Assembly (NCBI RefSeq): GCF_029433855.1 | Contig: NZ_JAROAU010000001.1 | Location: forward strand, 179,608 to 243,607 | DNA: 64,000 bases | Reading direction: 5' to 3' | Source: Candidatus Kosakonia sp. 282A-S69 | GTDB lineage: Bacteria; Pseudomonadota; Gammaproteobacteria; Enterobacterales; Enterobacteriaceae | Part shown: piece after piece, positions 48,784 through 62,010 of the stretch | Numbering within the stretch: the stretch's first letter is position 1 | How the letters are laid out: each line of letters opens with the position of its first letter | Translations under genes and position numbers: made by a program | Notes under the pieces: model-generated | What the model saw: only the letters and a program-made list of their open reading frames with translations | The model's database searches: none | What the model was told of the DNA's origin: nothing

Positions 48784-49106
48784 AATTTTTCCAACGCTTC
48801 CGTGAGAGCACGGTTATCGAGGTCGGCAACCCCTTTCTTTGCCACCACCACAAAATCCATGGCCGGCAGGTCATGTTGGTGCAAACGGAAACTTTCACGC
48901 GTCAGACGTTTAATCCGGTTGCGTTCATGTGCGCGTTTGACATTTTTCTTGGCGACGGTAAGACCGATACGGGGATGCCCCAGCGAATTCAGGCGGCCGA
49001 GGATGGTGATTTGCGGCGTGCCAGCCCGTTGTGGCTGCTGGAAGACGAATGTGAAATGAGTGGGAGTTAACAAACGTAACTCCCTGGGAAAAGCGAGCTT
49101 AACCAC
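48747..49106 (-). CDS. rnpA: ribonuclease P protein component RnpA
   Basis: A 119-residue basic protein that binds M1 RNA for tRNA 5' processing. The RNR motif region [19 protein letters not shown] and the FVFQQPQR leader-binding segment are intact. Length equals K-12. It is 17 bases after rpmH in a conserved operon. Confidence 0.97.
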   Translation of the reverse strand: MVKLAFPRELRLLTPTHFTFVFQQPQRAGTPQITILGRLNSLGHPRIGLTVAKKNVKRAHERNRIKRLTRESFRLHQHDLPAMDFVVVAKKGVADLDNRALTEALEKLWRRHCRQAQGS

Positions 49107-49123
49107 TCAGGGGTTAGCTTTTA

Positions 49124-49867
<744 letters not shown>

Positions 49868-51265
49868 GTGTCACTTTCGCTTTGGCAGCAGTGTCTTGCC
49901 CGATTGCAGGATGAGTTACCAGCCACTGAATTTAGTATGTGGATCCGCCCGTTGCAGGCGGAACTGAGTGACAACACGCTGGCTTTGTATGCGCCAAATC
50001 GTTTTGTGCTTGATTGGGTAAGAGATAAATACCTTAATAATATCAACGGCCTGCTTAATGATTTCTGCGGGGCGGATGCGCCACAGCTGCGTTTTGAAGT
50101 GGGCGCTCGTCCGGCTAATCAGACGCTGAGAGAGCCTGCCACCGTCGCCGCGCCCGCGCAGGCGGCGCAGGTGGTGATTCCGCGCGCTGCGCCTGTCGCC
50201 CGTTCAGGCTGGGATAACGTGCCCGCTCCCGCGGAACCGACCTACCGCTCAAACGTTAACGTCAAGCACACCTTTGATAACTTCGTTGAAGGTAAGTCGA
50301 ACCAGCTGGCTCGCGCGGCAGCCCGCCAGGTGGCAGATAATCCCGGCGGCGCATACAACCCGCTCTTTTTATATGGCGGCACTGGTCTCGGTAAAACGCA
50401 CCTGCTGCATGCGGTAGGTAACGGCATTGTGGCGCGTAAGCCGAATGCCAAAGTGGTGTATATGCACTCCGAACGCTTTGTCCAGGACATGGTAAAAGCC
50501 CTGCAAAACAATGCGATCGAAGAGTTTAAACGCTACTACCGCTCCGTTGACGCCCTGCTGATCGATGATATTCAATTCTTTGCTAATAAAGAGCGATCCC
50601 AGGAGGAGTTCTTCCACACCTTTAACGCCCTGCTGGAAGGCAATCAGCAGATCATTCTCACCTCGGATCGTTATCCGAAAGAGATCAATGGTGTTGAGGA
50701 TCGTCTAAAATCCCGCTTCGGCTGGGGGCTGACCGTGGCGATCGAACCGCCGGAGCTGGAAACCCGCGTTGCGATCCTGATGAAAAAGGCCGACGAGAAC
50801 GATATCCGTCTGCCGGGTGAAGTGGCCTTCTTTATTGCCAAGCGCCTGCGTTCCAACGTGCGTGAGCTGGAAGGGGCGCTGAACCGCGTCATCGCCAATG
50901 CTAACTTTACCGGGCGCGCCATCACCATTGATTTCGTGCGCGAAGCGCTGCGCGATCTGCTGGCGCTGCAGGAGAAGCTGGTCACCATCGACAATATTCA
51001 AAAGACGGTGGCGGAGTATTACAAGATTAAGGTGGCAGATCTGCTGTCGAAGCGACGCTCCCGTTCCGTTGCCCGCCCGCGCCAGATGGCGATGGCGCTG
51101 GCCAAGGAGCTGACCAACCACAGCCTGCCGGAGATCGGCGATGCCTTTGGCGGCCGTGACCACACCACCGTACTGCATGCCTGCCGTAAGATTGAGCAGT
51201 TGCGTGAAGAAAGCCATGATATCAAAGAAGATTTTTCCAATTTAATCCGAACTCTCTCTTCGTGA
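49868..51265 (+). CDS. dnaA: replication initiator DnaA
   Basis: A 465-residue initiator that binds the oriC boxes at 15760-15948. Domain I (about 1-86) and linker II (about 87-130) precede the AAA+ domain III (Walker A GGTGLGKT; Walker [11 protein letters not shown]) and DNA-binding domain IV with the signature [16 protein letters not shown]. It initiates at GTG 49868 with GGAG at 49858-49861 (6-base spacing); the in-frame extension to 49856 overlaps that site. Linker II differs most from K-12. Confidence 0.97.
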   Translation: MSLSLWQQCLARLQDELPATEFSMWIRPLQAELSDNTLALYAPNRFVLDWVRDKYLNNINGLLNDFCGADAPQLRFEVGARPANQTLREPATVAAPAQAAQVVIPRAAPVARSGWDNVPAPAEPTYRSNVNVKHTFDNFVEGKSNQLARAAARQVADNPGGAYNPLFLYGGTGLGKTHLLHAVGNGIVARKPNAKVVYMHSERFVQDMVKALQNNAIEEFKRYYRSVDALLIDDIQFFANKERSQEEFFHTFNALLEGNQQIILTSDRYPKEINGVEDRLKSRFGWGLTVAIEPPELETRVAILMKKADENDIRLPGEVAFFIAKRLRSNVRELEGALNRVIANANFTGRAITIDFVREALRDLLALQEKLVTIDNIQKTVAEYYKIKVADLLSKRRSRSVARPRQMAMALAKELTNHSLPEIGDAFGGRDHTTVLHACRKIEQLREESHDIKEDFSNLIRTLSS

Positions 51266-51269
51266 CGCT

Positions 51270-52370
51270 ATGAAATTTACCGTTGAACGTGAACACTTAT
51301 TAAAGCCGCTGCAACAAGTTAGCGGCCCGCTGGGCGGACGCCCGACGTTGCCTATTCTCGGTAATCTGCTGCTTCAGGTTACCGACGGCGCGCTCTCGCT
51401 GACCGGCACCGATCTTGAAATGGAGATGGTTGCCCGCGTGGCGCTTGTCCAGCCCCATGAACAGGGCGCGACAACCGTACCGGCACGTAAATTCTTCGAC
51501 ATCTGTCGAGGCCTGCCGGAAGGGGCGGAAATTGCGATGCAGCTGGAGGGTGAGCGCATGCTGATCCGTTCCGGGCGCAGCCGTTTCTCTCTCTCAACGC
51601 TGCCGGCGGCGGATTTCCCTAATCTGGATGACTGGCAAAGCGAAGTGGAGTTCACGCTGCCGCAGGCCACCATGAAACGCCTGATCGAAGCGACGCAGTT
51701 CTCGATGGCGCACCAGGATGTCCGTTACTACTTAAACGGCATGCTGTTTGAAACGGAAGGTGAAGAGCTGCGTACCGTCGCCACCGACGGTCACCGCCTT
51801 GCCGTCTGTTCAATGCCGATTGGGCAAACATTACCGAATCATTCGGTGATCGTGCCGCGTAAAGGTGTGATTGAGCTGATGCGTATGCTCGACGGTGGCG
51901 AAACGCCGCTGCGTGTGCAGATCGGCAGCAACAACATCCGCGCGCACGTCGGCGATTTTATCTTCACCTCGAAGCTGGTTGATGGTCGTTTCCCTGACTA
52001 TCGCCGCGTATTGCCGAAAAACCCGGACAAAACGCTGGAAGCGGGCTGTGATTCGCTAAAGCAGGCTTTTGCCCGTGCGGCGATCCTCTCCAACGAGAAG
52101 TTCCGCGGTGTGCGTCTCTACGTCAGCGAGAACCAGATCAAAATCACTGCCAATAACCCGGAGCAGGAAGAAGCGGAAGAGTTTCTTGATGTCACCTACG
52201 GCGGTAGCGAAATGGAGATCGGCTTTAACGTCAGCTATGTGCTCGATGTGTTGAACGCGCTGAAGTGCGAAAACGTGCGCATTCTGCTGACCGACTCCGT
52301 TTCCAGCGTGCAGATTGAAGACGCGGCGAGCCAGAGCGCAGCCTATGTCGTTATGCCAATGCGGTTGTAG
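51270..52370 (+). CDS. dnaN: DNA polymerase III sliding clamp subunit beta
   Basis: A 366-residue clamp of three repeated domains (about 1-120, 125-245, 246-366) that dimerises around DNA. The C-terminal YVVMPMRL forms part of the peptide-binding pocket, as in K-12. It starts 4 bases after dnaA. Its stop is TAG, and the next gene, recF, is unusually distant. Confidence 0.98.
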   Translation: MKFTVEREHLLKPLQQVSGPLGGRPTLPILGNLLLQVTDGALSLTGTDLEMEMVARVALVQPHEQGATTVPARKFFDICRGLPEGAEIAMQLEGERMLIRSGRSRFSLSTLPAADFPNLDDWQSEVEFTLPQATMKRLIEATQFSMAHQDVRYYLNGMLFETEGEELRTVATDGHRLAVCSMPIGQTLPNHSVIVPRKGVIELMRMLDGGETPLRVQIGSNNIRAHVGDFIFTSKLVDGRFPDYRRVLPKNPDKTLEAGCDSLKQAFARAAILSNEKFRGVRLYVSENQIKITANNPEQEEAEEFLDVTYGGSEMEIGFNVSYVLDVLNALKCENVRILLTDSVSSVQIEDAASQSAAYVVMPMRL

Positions 52371-52508
52371 AAAATAGCGGGCTATCTTTCTGGTTACTCT
52401 GGCCTCGGGCAGCGCCCGCAATCTTTACGTACTTCAGTACGCTCCGGTTGCCGCGCGCTGGCCGTTACCAGGCTAACTGCGACGATACGCCCGGGTAATG
52501 AGTGAATC
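52371..52508 (+). repeat. palindrome-rich element between dnaN and recF
   Basis: A 138-bp spacer not found in K-12, where dnaN and recF overlap by one base. It contains three hairpins: CGGGC-agc-GCCCG (about 52407-52419), CGTAC-ttca-GTACG, and an outer imperfect pair CTGGTTAC...GTTACCAG. This nested symmetry resembles a short extragenic mobile element of enterobacteria, but I recognise no named family with certainty. Confidence 0.6.
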
Positions 52509-53582
52509 ATGTCGCTAACCCGCTTACTGATTAAAGATTTCCGCAATATCGAAAGCGCGGATCTCGCGCTCTCCCCTGGTTTTAACTTTCTGGTGGGCGC
52601 TAACGGCAGCGGGAAAACCAGCGTGCTGGAGGCGATTTACACCCTCGGGCATGGTCGGGCGTTTCGCAGCCTGCAAATTGGCCGCGTTATTCGCCATGAG
52701 CAGGAGGCGTTTGTCCTGCACGGGCGTTTGCAGGCTGAGGCGCGCGAAATCGCCATTGGCCTGACCAAAGATAAGCTCGGTGACAGCAAAGTACGCATCG
52801 ACGGCACCGACGGTCATAAAGTGGCGGAGCTGGCGCTGCTTATGCCAATGCAGCTGATTACCCCTGAAGGGTTTACCTTACTCAACGGCGGCCCTAAATA
52901 CCGTCGCGCCTTTCTCGACTGGGGATGCTTCCACAACGAAAGCGGCTTTTTCACCGCCTGGAGCAACCTCAAGCGCCTGTTAAAACAGCGCAATGCCGCT
53001 TTACGCCAGGTGAGCCATTACGGCCAGCTGCGTCCGTGGGACAAAGAGCTTGTGCCGCTGGCCGAGCAGATCAGCCGCTGGCGCGCGGAGTACAGCGCCG
53101 CTATCGCGGAAGATATGGCCGACACCTGCCGGCAGTTCTTACCGGAATTTTCCCTGACCTTCTCTTTCCAGCGCGGCTGGGAGAAAGAGACCGATTACGA
53201 AGAGGTGCTGGCGCGCAGTTTTGAGCGCGACCGCATGCTCACTTATACCGCGCATGGCCCGCATAAAGCGGATTTCCGCATTCGTGCGGATGGCGCGCCC
53301 GTTGAAGACACCCTTTCGCGCGGGCAGTTAAAGCTCCTGATGTGCGCGCTGCGCCTGGCGCAGGGGGAGTTTTTAACCCGTGAAAGCGGGCGACGCTGTT
53401 TATACCTGATAGATGATTTTGCCTCGGAGCTTGATGACGAAAAGCGCGGGCTGTTAGCCAGCCGGTTAAAAGCCACCCAGTCACAGGTTTTCGTCAGCGC
53501 CATCAGCGCTGAACACGTTATGGACATGTCGGACAAAAATTCGAAGATGTTCACCGTGGAAAAGGGTAAAATAGCCGATTAA
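52509..53582 (+). CDS. recF: DNA repair protein RecF
   Basis: A 357-residue SMC-like ATPase that loads RecA at gaps with RecO and RecR. Walker A is [15 protein letters not shown] (about 30-44), the signature region is [15 protein letters not shown] and Walker B is [13 protein letters not shown]. The start ATG 52509 gives the family N-terminus [15 protein letters not shown] but has a weak ribosome-binding site (ATGAG, 52499-52503), because the usual coupling to dnaN is lost. Confidence 0.96.
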   Translation: MSLTRLLIKDFRNIESADLALSPGFNFLVGANGSGKTSVLEAIYTLGHGRAFRSLQIGRVIRHEQEAFVLHGRLQAEAREIAIGLTKDKLGDSKVRIDGTDGHKVAELALLMPMQLITPEGFTLLNGGPKYRRAFLDWGCFHNESGFFTAWSNLKRLLKQRNAALRQVSHYGQLRPWDKELVPLAEQISRWRAEYSAAIAEDMADTCRQFLPEFSLTFSFQRGWEKETDYEEVLARSFERDRMLTYTAHGPHKADFRIRADGAPVEDTLSRGQLKLLMCALRLAQGEFLTRESGRRCLYLIDDFASELDDEKRGLLASRLKATQSQVFVSAISAEHVMDMSDKNSKMFTVEKGKIAD

Positions 53583-53592
53583 CCCAAGTTGA

Positions 53593-56025
<2,433 letters not shown>

Positions 56026-56040
56026 AGTGATCCTGCATTA

Positions 56041-56065
56041 AAAGGGGGATCCCGTATCCCCCTTT
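56041..56065 (+). terminator. gyrB terminator
   Basis: AAAGGGGGAT-cccgt-ATCCCCCTTT, 15 bases after the gyrB stop; the T-tract is short. Confidence 0.82.
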
Positions 56066-56152
56066 CTCTCCCCCTTTTCTCCCCGGCGCGCTGCTGTTTT
56101 TTGAGCGGAATCGCGTTAGCATGAGGTCAAACACTTCTCATCTGGGGATCTC

Positions 56153-56965
56153 ATGGCTATTAAACTCATTGCAATCGATATGGACGGCACGCTGCTGCTG
56201 CCGGACCACACTATCTCTCCTGCGGTAAAAAATGCGATTGCCGCCGCGCGCGAACGCGGCATCAATGTCGTGCTGACCACCGGACGCCCTTACGCTGGCG
56301 TACACAGCTATATGAAAGAGCTGCATATGGAGCGGGAGGGTGACTATTGTATTACCTATAACGGCGCGCTGGTGCAGAACGCCAGCGACGGCAGTACCGT
56401 AGCGCAAACCACGCTGAGCTATGACGATTACCGCTATCTGGAACAACTCTCCCGCGACGTCGGCTCGCACTTCCACGCGCTGGATCGCAACACGCTCTAC
56501 ACCGCAAACCGCGATATCAGCCCCTACACCGTGCATGAATCCTTTGTGGCGACCATTCCGCTGGTCTTCTGTGAAGCAGAGAAGATGGACCCGCAGACCC
56601 AGTTCCTGAAAGTGATGATGATTGATGAACCGACGATCCTCGACCAGGCGATCGCCCGCATTCCACAGGAAGTGAAAGAGAAGTACACGGTGCTGAAAAG
56701 CGCCCCTTACTTCCTGGAAATCCTGCATAAAAGTGTCACCAAAGGTACCGGCGTCAAAGCCCTTGCCGATGTGTTAAACATCAAGCCGGAAGAGATTATG
56801 GCGATTGGCGATCAGGAAAATGATATCGCCATGATTGAGTTTGCAGGCGTTGGCGTGGCGATGGAAAACGCTATTCCGTCGGTGAAAGAGGCGGCAGATT
56901 TCGTCACCAAAACCAACCTCGAAGATGGCGTTGCTTACGCGATCGAGAAGTTCGCCCTCAACTAA
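56153..56965 (+). CDS. yidA: HAD-family sugar phosphatase YidA
   Basis: A 270-residue Cof-type (class IIB) HAD phosphatase with nucleophile motif AIDMDGTLLLPD (residues 7-18), motif II VVLTTGRPY, a long C2 cap (about 85-190) and motif IV GDQENDIAMIEFAG. K-12 YidA hydrolyses erythrose 4-phosphate and other sugar phosphates. In K-12 yidB lies between gyrB and yidA; it is absent here. Confidence 0.95.
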   Translation: MAIKLIAIDMDGTLLLPDHTISPAVKNAIAAARERGINVVLTTGRPYAGVHSYMKELHMEREGDYCITYNGALVQNASDGSTVAQTTLSYDDYRYLEQLSRDVGSHFHALDRNTLYTANRDISPYTVHESFVATIPLVFCEAEKMDPQTQFLKVMMIDEPTILDQAIARIPQEVKEKYTVLKSAPYFLEILHKSVTKGTGVKALADVLNIKPEEIMAIGDQENDIAMIEFAGVGVAMENAIPSVKEAADFVTKTNLEDGVAYAIEKFALN

Positions 56966-56984
56966 GCCCTTCCCCCTCTTCCTG

Positions 56985-57010
56985 ACCCGCGCCCTGCGCG
57001 GGTTTTTTTT
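56985..57010 (+). terminator. yidA terminator
   Basis: ACCCGCGC-cct-GCGCGGGT followed by eight T residues, 20 bases after the yidA stop. Confidence 0.95.
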
Positions 57011-57069
57011 TGCCCTGCACACCGTGCTGATAACAATTTGCTTACCAATTGTCGTTTTTGTGATCCAAA

Positions 57070-57101
57070 TTGTAGTACAACACAAAGTGATTGTACTACG
57101 A
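57070..57101 (+). promoter_or_regulatory. candidate DgoR operators
   Basis: TTGTAGTACAA (57070-57080) and TTGTACTACGA (57091-57101) form an inverted pair with centres 21 bp apart, two helical turns. The position is upstream of dgoR in the autoregulated dgo operon. GntR/FadR-type repressors bind such T-G-T-A-n-n-A-C-A elements. The first arm is itself almost palindromic. Confidence 0.72.
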
Positions 57102-57209
57102 TTGCGGCATCCCTTGCGGGGAAGCCAGCATATTTGTACTTCAATGTTGAGGGAAATTGCGGCAGAGGCGATAAAGTAGTGGCCGAGAAACCGTTGCTAA
57201 GGACGCGTT

Positions 57210-57899
57210 ATGACCATGAATAAAACTGACCGCATTATCGTCTCGCTGGGCCGCCAGATTATCAGCGGCAAATATGTCCCCGGTTCGGCGCTACCCGCCG
57301 AAGCAGAGCTGTGCGAAGAGTTTGAAACCTCGCGCAATATCATCCGCGAGGTCTACCGCGCGCTGATGGCCAAGCGGCTGATTGAAATGAAGCGTTATCG
57401 CGGCGCGTTTGTCGCCCCGCGTAACCAGTGGAACTACCTCGACACCGAGGTGCTGCAATGGGTGCTGGAGCATGACTACGACCCGCGCTTAATCAGCGCG
57501 ATGAGTGAAGTGCGAAACCTGGTGGAACCGGCCATCGCCCGCTGGGCGGCGGAACGCGCCACCTCCAGTGACCTGGCGAATATTGAGTCGGCGCTCAACG
57601 ACATGATCGCCAACAACCAGCATCGGGACGCCTTTAACGAAGCCGATATCCGCTACCACGAAGCGGTACTGCAATCGGTGCACAACCCGGTGCTGCAACA
57701 GTTGAGTGTGGCCATTAGCTCACTGCAACGGGCGGTATTTGAACGGACCTGGATGGGCGATGAGGCGAACATGCCGAAAACCCTGCAGGAACATAAGGCG
57801 CTGTTCGATGCGATTCGGCATCAGGACAGCACAGCGGCAGAGCAGGCGGCGCTCACCATGATCGCCAGCTCAACACGAAGGTTGAAGGAAATTACATGA
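57210..57899 (+). CDS. dgoR: galactonate operon repressor DgoR
   Basis: A 229-residue GntR/FadR-family repressor that releases DNA on binding D-galactonate. The N-terminal winged helix (about 8-75; EEFETSRNIIREVYRALMAKRL) is followed by an FCD helical ligand domain (about 90-225). Length equals K-12. It is first in dgoRKADT and its stop overlaps the dgoK start by 4 bases (ATGA). Confidence 0.96.
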   Translation: MTMNKTDRIIVSLGRQIISGKYVPGSALPAEAELCEEFETSRNIIREVYRALMAKRLIEMKRYRGAFVAPRNQWNYLDTEVLQWVLEHDYDPRLISAMSEVRNLVEPAIARWAAERATSSDLANIESALNDMIANNQHRDAFNEADIRYHEAVLQSVHNPVLQQLSVAISSLQRAVFERTWMGDEANMPKTLQEHKALFDAIRHQDSTAAEQAALTMIASSTRRLKEIT

Positions 57900-58774
57900 C
57901 GGCTCGCTACATCGCAATCGACTGGGGATCCACCAACCTACGCGCCTGGCTTTTTCAGGATGGCGTTTGCCTGGAGAGCAGGCAGTCTGAGGCAGGGGTA
58001 ACCCGTCTCAATGGCCGATCCCCCGAAGCGGTGTTAGCAGAAGTGACCGATGGCTGGAGCAGCGACACCGTGCCGGTTGTGATGGCGGGCATGGTCGGCA
58101 GTAACGCGGGCTGGAAAATCGCCCCCTATCTGCCGTGCCCGACCGCGCTGGACGGCATCGGCGAGCGCCTCACCCAGGTGAAAGAGCGTGTCTGGATCAT
58201 CCCCGGCCTGTGCGTCTCCAGCGATGACAACCACAACGTGATGCGCGGCGAAGAGACCCAACTGCTCGGCGCCAGCGAGCTTGCCCCCGCCGCGTTGTAT
58301 GTGATGCCCGGCACCCACTGCAAGTGGGTCGAAGCCGATAAGCATCAGATCCGTGATTTTCACACCGTAATGACCGGTGAGCTGCATCATCTCCTGCTGC
58401 GCCACTCGCTGGTGGGCGCAGGCTTGCCTGAGCAAACCGCCAGTGATGATGCCTTCGACGCAGGCCTGGCGCGCGGCCTCGCGTCACCTGAGATCCTGCC
58501 GCAGCTTTTTGAAGTTCGTGCCGCCCATGTGCTGAGTTCCCTCGCGCGTGAAGAAGTGAGCGAATTCCTTTCGGGTCTGCTGATTGGCGGTGAGGTGGCG
58601 ACCATGAACGCCCGCTTCGCCGGTTTGCAGGCAATCACGCTGGTCGCCAGCCCGTCTCTTTCCGCCCGTTATCAGCGCGCGTTTCGCGCCATCGGGCGGG
58701 CGGTAAATACGCTGGATGGCGACACGGCATTTCAGGCAGGTATCAGGAGGATTGCCCATGCAGTGGCAAACTAA
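57896..58774 (+). CDS. dgoK: 2-dehydro-3-deoxygalactonokinase
   Basis: A 292-residue kinase producing 2-dehydro-3-deoxy-6-phosphogalactonate in the DeLey-Doudoroff galactonate pathway. The N-terminal ATP-binding motif is YIAIDWGSTNLRAWLF. Other conserved segments are GMVGSNAGW and VMPGTHCKWVE. It overlaps dgoR by 4 and dgoA by 17 bases. Confidence 0.95.
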   Translation: MTARYIAIDWGSTNLRAWLFQDGVCLESRQSEAGVTRLNGRSPEAVLAEVTDGWSSDTVPVVMAGMVGSNAGWKIAPYLPCPTALDGIGERLTQVKERVWIIPGLCVSSDDNHNVMRGEETQLLGASELAPAALYVMPGTHCKWVEADKHQIRDFHTVMTGELHHLLLRHSLVGAGLPEQTASDDAFDAGLARGLASPEILPQLFEVRAAHVLSSLAREEVSEFLSGLLIGGEVATMNARFAGLQAITLVASPSLSARYQRAFRAIGRAVNTLDGDTAFQAGIRRIAHAVAN

Positions 58775-59375
58775 GCTTCCGCTGATCGCTATTTTACGTG
58801 GCATCACCCCGGATGAGGCGCGCACGCACGTCGCCGCCATACTCGACGCAGGTTTCGACGCCGTGGAGATCCCGCTTAACTCACCCGAATGGGAGACCAG
58901 CATTGGGGATATCGTAGCGAATTTCGGCGATCGTGCACTGATTGGCGGCGGTACGGTGCTGAAACCGGAGCAGGTTGATCGGCTGGCAGAGATGGGTTGC
59001 AAATTGATTGTTACGCCCAATACGCAGCCCGAAGTGATCCGCCGCGCGGTCAGCCACGGCATGACCGTCTGCCCGGGCTGCGCTACCGCCAGTGAAGCCT
59101 TCACGGCGCTGGAAGCCGGTGCGCAGGCGCTGAAAATTTTCCCCTCCTCCGCCTTTGGCCCGGATTACATCAAAGCGCTGAAAGCGGTTTTGCCCGCGGA
59201 CGTACCGGTGTTTGCCGTTGGCGGCGTGACGCCGGAAAACCTGCACCAGTGGCTGCAGGCAGGCTGTGTTGGCGCCGGGCTGGGCAGCGATCTCTATCGC
59301 GCCGGGCAGCCGTTGAGCCGCACCATCGAGCAGGCGAAAGCATTTGTTAACGCGTATCAAGAGGCTGTGCAATGA
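58758..59375 (+). CDS. dgoA: 2-dehydro-3-deoxy-6-phosphogalactonate aldolase
   Basis: A 205-residue class I KDPG/KDPGal-type aldolase giving pyruvate and glyceraldehyde 3-phosphate. The TIM barrel contains [10 protein letters not shown], the catalytic Glu in [11 protein letters not shown] and the Schiff-base Lys in [15 protein letters not shown] 58758 follows AGGAGG and matches the family start; the frame's extension to 58716 is rejected. It overlaps dgoD by 4 bases. Confidence 0.95.
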   Translation: MQWQTKLPLIAILRGITPDEARTHVAAILDAGFDAVEIPLNSPEWETSIGDIVANFGDRALIGGGTVLKPEQVDRLAEMGCKLIVTPNTQPEVIRRAVSHGMTVCPGCATASEAFTALEAGAQALKIFPSSAFGPDYIKALKAVLPADVPVFAVGGVTPENLHQWLQAGCVGAGLGSDLYRAGQPLSRTIEQAKAFVNAYQEAVQ

Positions 59376-60520
59376 AGATAACCAAACTGACGACTTACCG
59401 CTTACCGCCGCGCTGGATGTTCTTAAAAATCGAAACCGATGAAGGTGTAGTCGGCTGGGGCGAGCCGGTGATCGAAGGGCGTGCGCGCACCGTTGAAGCG
59501 GCAGTGCATGAGCTGGGCGACTACCTGATTGGTCAGGACCCCTCCCGTATCAACGACTTGTGGCAGGTGATGTACCGGGCCGGTTTCTATCGTGGCGGCC
59601 CGATCCTGATGAGCGCCATCGCCGGAATTGACCAGGCGCTGTGGGATATCAAAGGTAAAGTGCTTAACGCGCCGGTCTGGCAGCTAATGGGCGGCCTGGT
59701 GCGCGACAAAATCAAAGCCTACAGCTGGGTCGGCGGTGACCGCCCGGCAGAGGTGATTGATGGCATCAAAACCCTGCGCACCATCGGCTTTGACACCTTT
59801 AAATTAAACGGCTGCGAAGAGTTAGGCATTATCGATGATTCACGCAAAGTCGATGCGGCAGTCACTACCGTGGCGCAAATCCGCGAGGCGTTTGGCAACG
59901 ATATTGAGTTTGGTCTCGATTTTCACGGTCGCGTTAGCGCGCCCATGGCGAAAGTGCTGATTAAAGAGCTGGAGCCTTATCGCCCGTTGTTTATTGAAGA
60001 GCCGGTGCTGGCCGAGCAGGCGGAGTATTACCCGCGCCTCGCCGCGCAAACCCATATTCCCATTGCCGCCGGTGAACGAATGTTTTCGCGCTTCGAATTT
60101 AAGCGCGTGCTGGAAGCGGGCGGCATTGCGATTTTGCAGCCGGATCTCTCCCACGCGGGCGGCATTACCGAGTGCTACAAAATTGCCGGTATGGCGGAAG
60201 CTTACGATGTGGCGCTGGCCCCGCACTGCCCGCTCGGCCCGATAGCACTCGCTGCCTGTCTGCACGTCGACTTCGTCTCGCACAATGCGGTGTTCCAGGA
60301 GCAGAGCATGGGCATTCACTACAACAAAGGCGCCGAACTGCTCGACTTCGTGAAGAACAAAGAGGACTTCAATATGGAAGGGGGCTTCTTTAAGCCACTG
60401 ATGAAGCCGGGTCTTGGCGTAGAGATCGACGAAGAGAAAGTGATTGAGTTGAGTAAAAGTGCGCCGGACTGGCGTAACCCGGTGTGGCGGCATGCGGACG
60501 GCACCGTCGCCGAATGGTAA
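59372..60520 (+). CDS. dgoD: D-galactonate dehydratase
   Basis: A 382-residue enolase-superfamily (mandelate racemase subgroup) enzyme that converts D-galactonate to 2-dehydro-3-deoxygalactonate. The N-terminal capping domain (about 1-125) precedes the barrel with Mg ligands in GLDFHGR, FIEEPV and AAGERMF, and the catalytic His in [14 protein letters not shown]. Length equals K-12. Confidence 0.96.
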   Translation: MKITKLTTYRLPPRWMFLKIETDEGVVGWGEPVIEGRARTVEAAVHELGDYLIGQDPSRINDLWQVMYRAGFYRGGPILMSAIAGIDQALWDIKGKVLNAPVWQLMGGLVRDKIKAYSWVGGDRPAEVIDGIKTLRTIGFDTFKLNGCEELGIIDDSRKVDAAVTTVAQIREAFGNDIEFGLDFHGRVSAPMAKVLIKELEPYRPLFIEEPVLAEQAEYYPRLAAQTHIPIAAGERMFSRFEFKRVLEAGGIAILQPDLSHAGGITECYKIAGMAEAYDVALAPHCPLGPIALAACLHVDFVSHNAVFQEQSMGIHYNKGAELLDFVKNKEDFNMEGGFFKPLMKPGLGVEIDEEKVIELSKSAPDWRNPVWRHADGTVAEW

Positions 60521-60522
60521 TT

Positions 60523-60551
60523 GGCCGGATGGCAATAACGTTTATCCGGCC
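60523..60551 (+). repeat. REP-type hairpin between dgoD and dgoT
   Basis: GGCCGGAT (60523-60530) pairs with ATCCGGCC (60544-60551), a typical REP half-unit. It lies in the transcribed dgoD-dgoT spacer and may protect the upstream mRNA. Confidence 0.75.
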
Positions 60552-60666
60552 TGCATAACGATTTAGCGCATTCAGAACATCAAAAATAATTTTTTCCTAC
60601 ACCCTCTGTATTTAACAGGGCATGGTGAGCGGCTTCGCCATGCCCAAAACCCGGAGACAGACAGTT

Positions 60667-61959
60667 ATGGATATTTCTGTAACGACTGCAAAAACAGGGC
60701 GTCGGCGCTATTTGACGCTGCTGATGATCTTTATCACGGTGGTTATTTGTTATGTTGACCGCGCCAACCTGGCCGTGGCCTCTGCCCATATCCAGCAGGA
60801 GTTCGGTATTACCAAAGCGGAGATGGGCTACGTCTTTTCCGCCTTCGCCTGGCTCTATACTCTCTGCCAGATCCCCGGCGGCTGGTTCCTTGACCGCGTC
60901 GGTTCGCGTCTCACCTACTTCATCGCTATTTTTGGCTGGTCGGTCGCCACGCTATTTCAGGGGTTCGCCACGGGTCTGCTGTCGCTGATTGGCCTGCGTG
61001 CCATCACCGGGATTTTCGAAGCGCCCGCTTTCCCGACCAATAACCGTATGGTGACCAGCTGGTTCCCTGAGCAGGAGCGCGCCTCGGCGGTGGGGTTCTA
61101 CACCTCCGGGCAGTTTGTCGGGCTGGCTTTTCTCACGCCGCTGCTGATCTGGATCCAGGAGCTGCTGAGCTGGCACTGGGTGTTTATCGTCACCGGCGGC
61201 ATCGGCATTATCTGGTCGCTGATCTGGATTAAGGTCTACCAGCCGCCGCGCCTGACCAAAAACATCAGCCAGGCGGAGCTGGAGTACATCAAAGCGGGCG
61301 GTGGCCTGATTGATGGCGACGCGCCGGTGAAAAAAGAGGCGCGCCAGCCGCTGACCAAAGCGGAGTGGAAACTGGTATTCCACCGCAAACTGGTTGGCGT
61401 CTATCTCGGCCAGTTCGCCGTCACCTCAACGCTCTGGTTCTTCCTCACCTGGTTCCCGAACTACCTGACGCAGGAGAAGGGCATCACCGCGCTGAAAGCC
61501 GGGTTTATGACCACCGTGCCGTTCCTGGCGGCCTTCTTTGGTGTGCTGCTCTCCGGCTGGGTCGCCGATACGCTGGTGAAAAAGGGCTATTCACTGGGCG
61601 TCGCGCGTAAAACGCCGATTATCTGCGGCCTGCTTATCTCCACCTGTATCATGGGCGCGAACTACACCAACGACCCGATGTGGATTATGGCGCTGATGGC
61701 GCTGGCCTTCTTCGGTAACGGGTTTGCTTCGATCACCTGGTCGCTGGTGTCGTCGCTGGCGCCGATGCGCCTGATTGGCCTGACCGGTGGTGTGTTTAAC
61801 TTTGTCGGCGGGCTGGGCGGCATCACGGTGCCGCTGGTGATTGGCTACCTGGCGCAGGATTATGGCTTTGGCCCGGCGCTGGTCTATATCTCCGCCGTGG
61901 CGCTGATTGGCGCGCTCTCCTACATTTTGCTGGTTGGCGATGTGAAGCGAGTAGGCTAA
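60667..61959 (+). CDS. dgoT: D-galactonate:H+ symporter DgoT
   Basis: A 430-residue MFS transporter of the anion:cation symporter family with 12 TMs. The TM1 segment [14 protein letters not shown] carries the conserved Asp/Arg pair, and [11 protein letters not shown] is the loop 2-3 motif. The frame opens at 60622, but ATG 60667 follows CCGGAGA and matches the family start. It is the last gene of the dgo operon. Confidence 0.95.
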   Translation: MDISVTTAKTGRRRYLTLLMIFITVVICYVDRANLAVASAHIQQEFGITKAEMGYVFSAFAWLYTLCQIPGGWFLDRVGSRLTYFIAIFGWSVATLFQGFATGLLSLIGLRAITGIFEAPAFPTNNRMVTSWFPEQERASAVGFYTSGQFVGLAFLTPLLIWIQELLSWHWVFIVTGGIGIIWSLIWIKVYQPPRLTKNISQAELEYIKAGGGLIDGDAPVKKEARQPLTKAEWKLVFHRKLVGVYLGQFAVTSTLWFFLTWFPNYLTQEKGITALKAGFMTTVPFLAAFFGVLLSGWVADTLVKKGYSLGVARKTPIICGLLISTCIMGANYTNDPMWIMALMALAFFGNGFASITWSLVSSLAPMRLIGLTGGVFNFVGGLGGITVPLVIGYLAQDYGFGPALVYISAVALIGALSYILLVGDVKRVG

Positions 61960-61974
61960 CGCCGCGCAATCTTA

Positions 61975-62005
61975 TACCCTGAGGCCTGTTTATGGCTTCA
62001 GGGTA
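61975..62005 (+). promoter_or_regulatory. strong hairpin burying the yidR ribosome-binding site
   Basis: TACCCTGA (61975-61982) pairs perfectly with TCAGGGTA (61998-62005), extended inward by GGCC/GGCT for about 12 bp total with a 7-base loop. The AGGG (62000-62003) that best fits a yidR Shine-Dalgarno lies in the 3' arm, 7 bases before the ATG. It may be a dgo operon terminator, but no U-tract follows (ACTTTC). Confidence 0.65.
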
Positions 62006-62010
62006 CTTTC

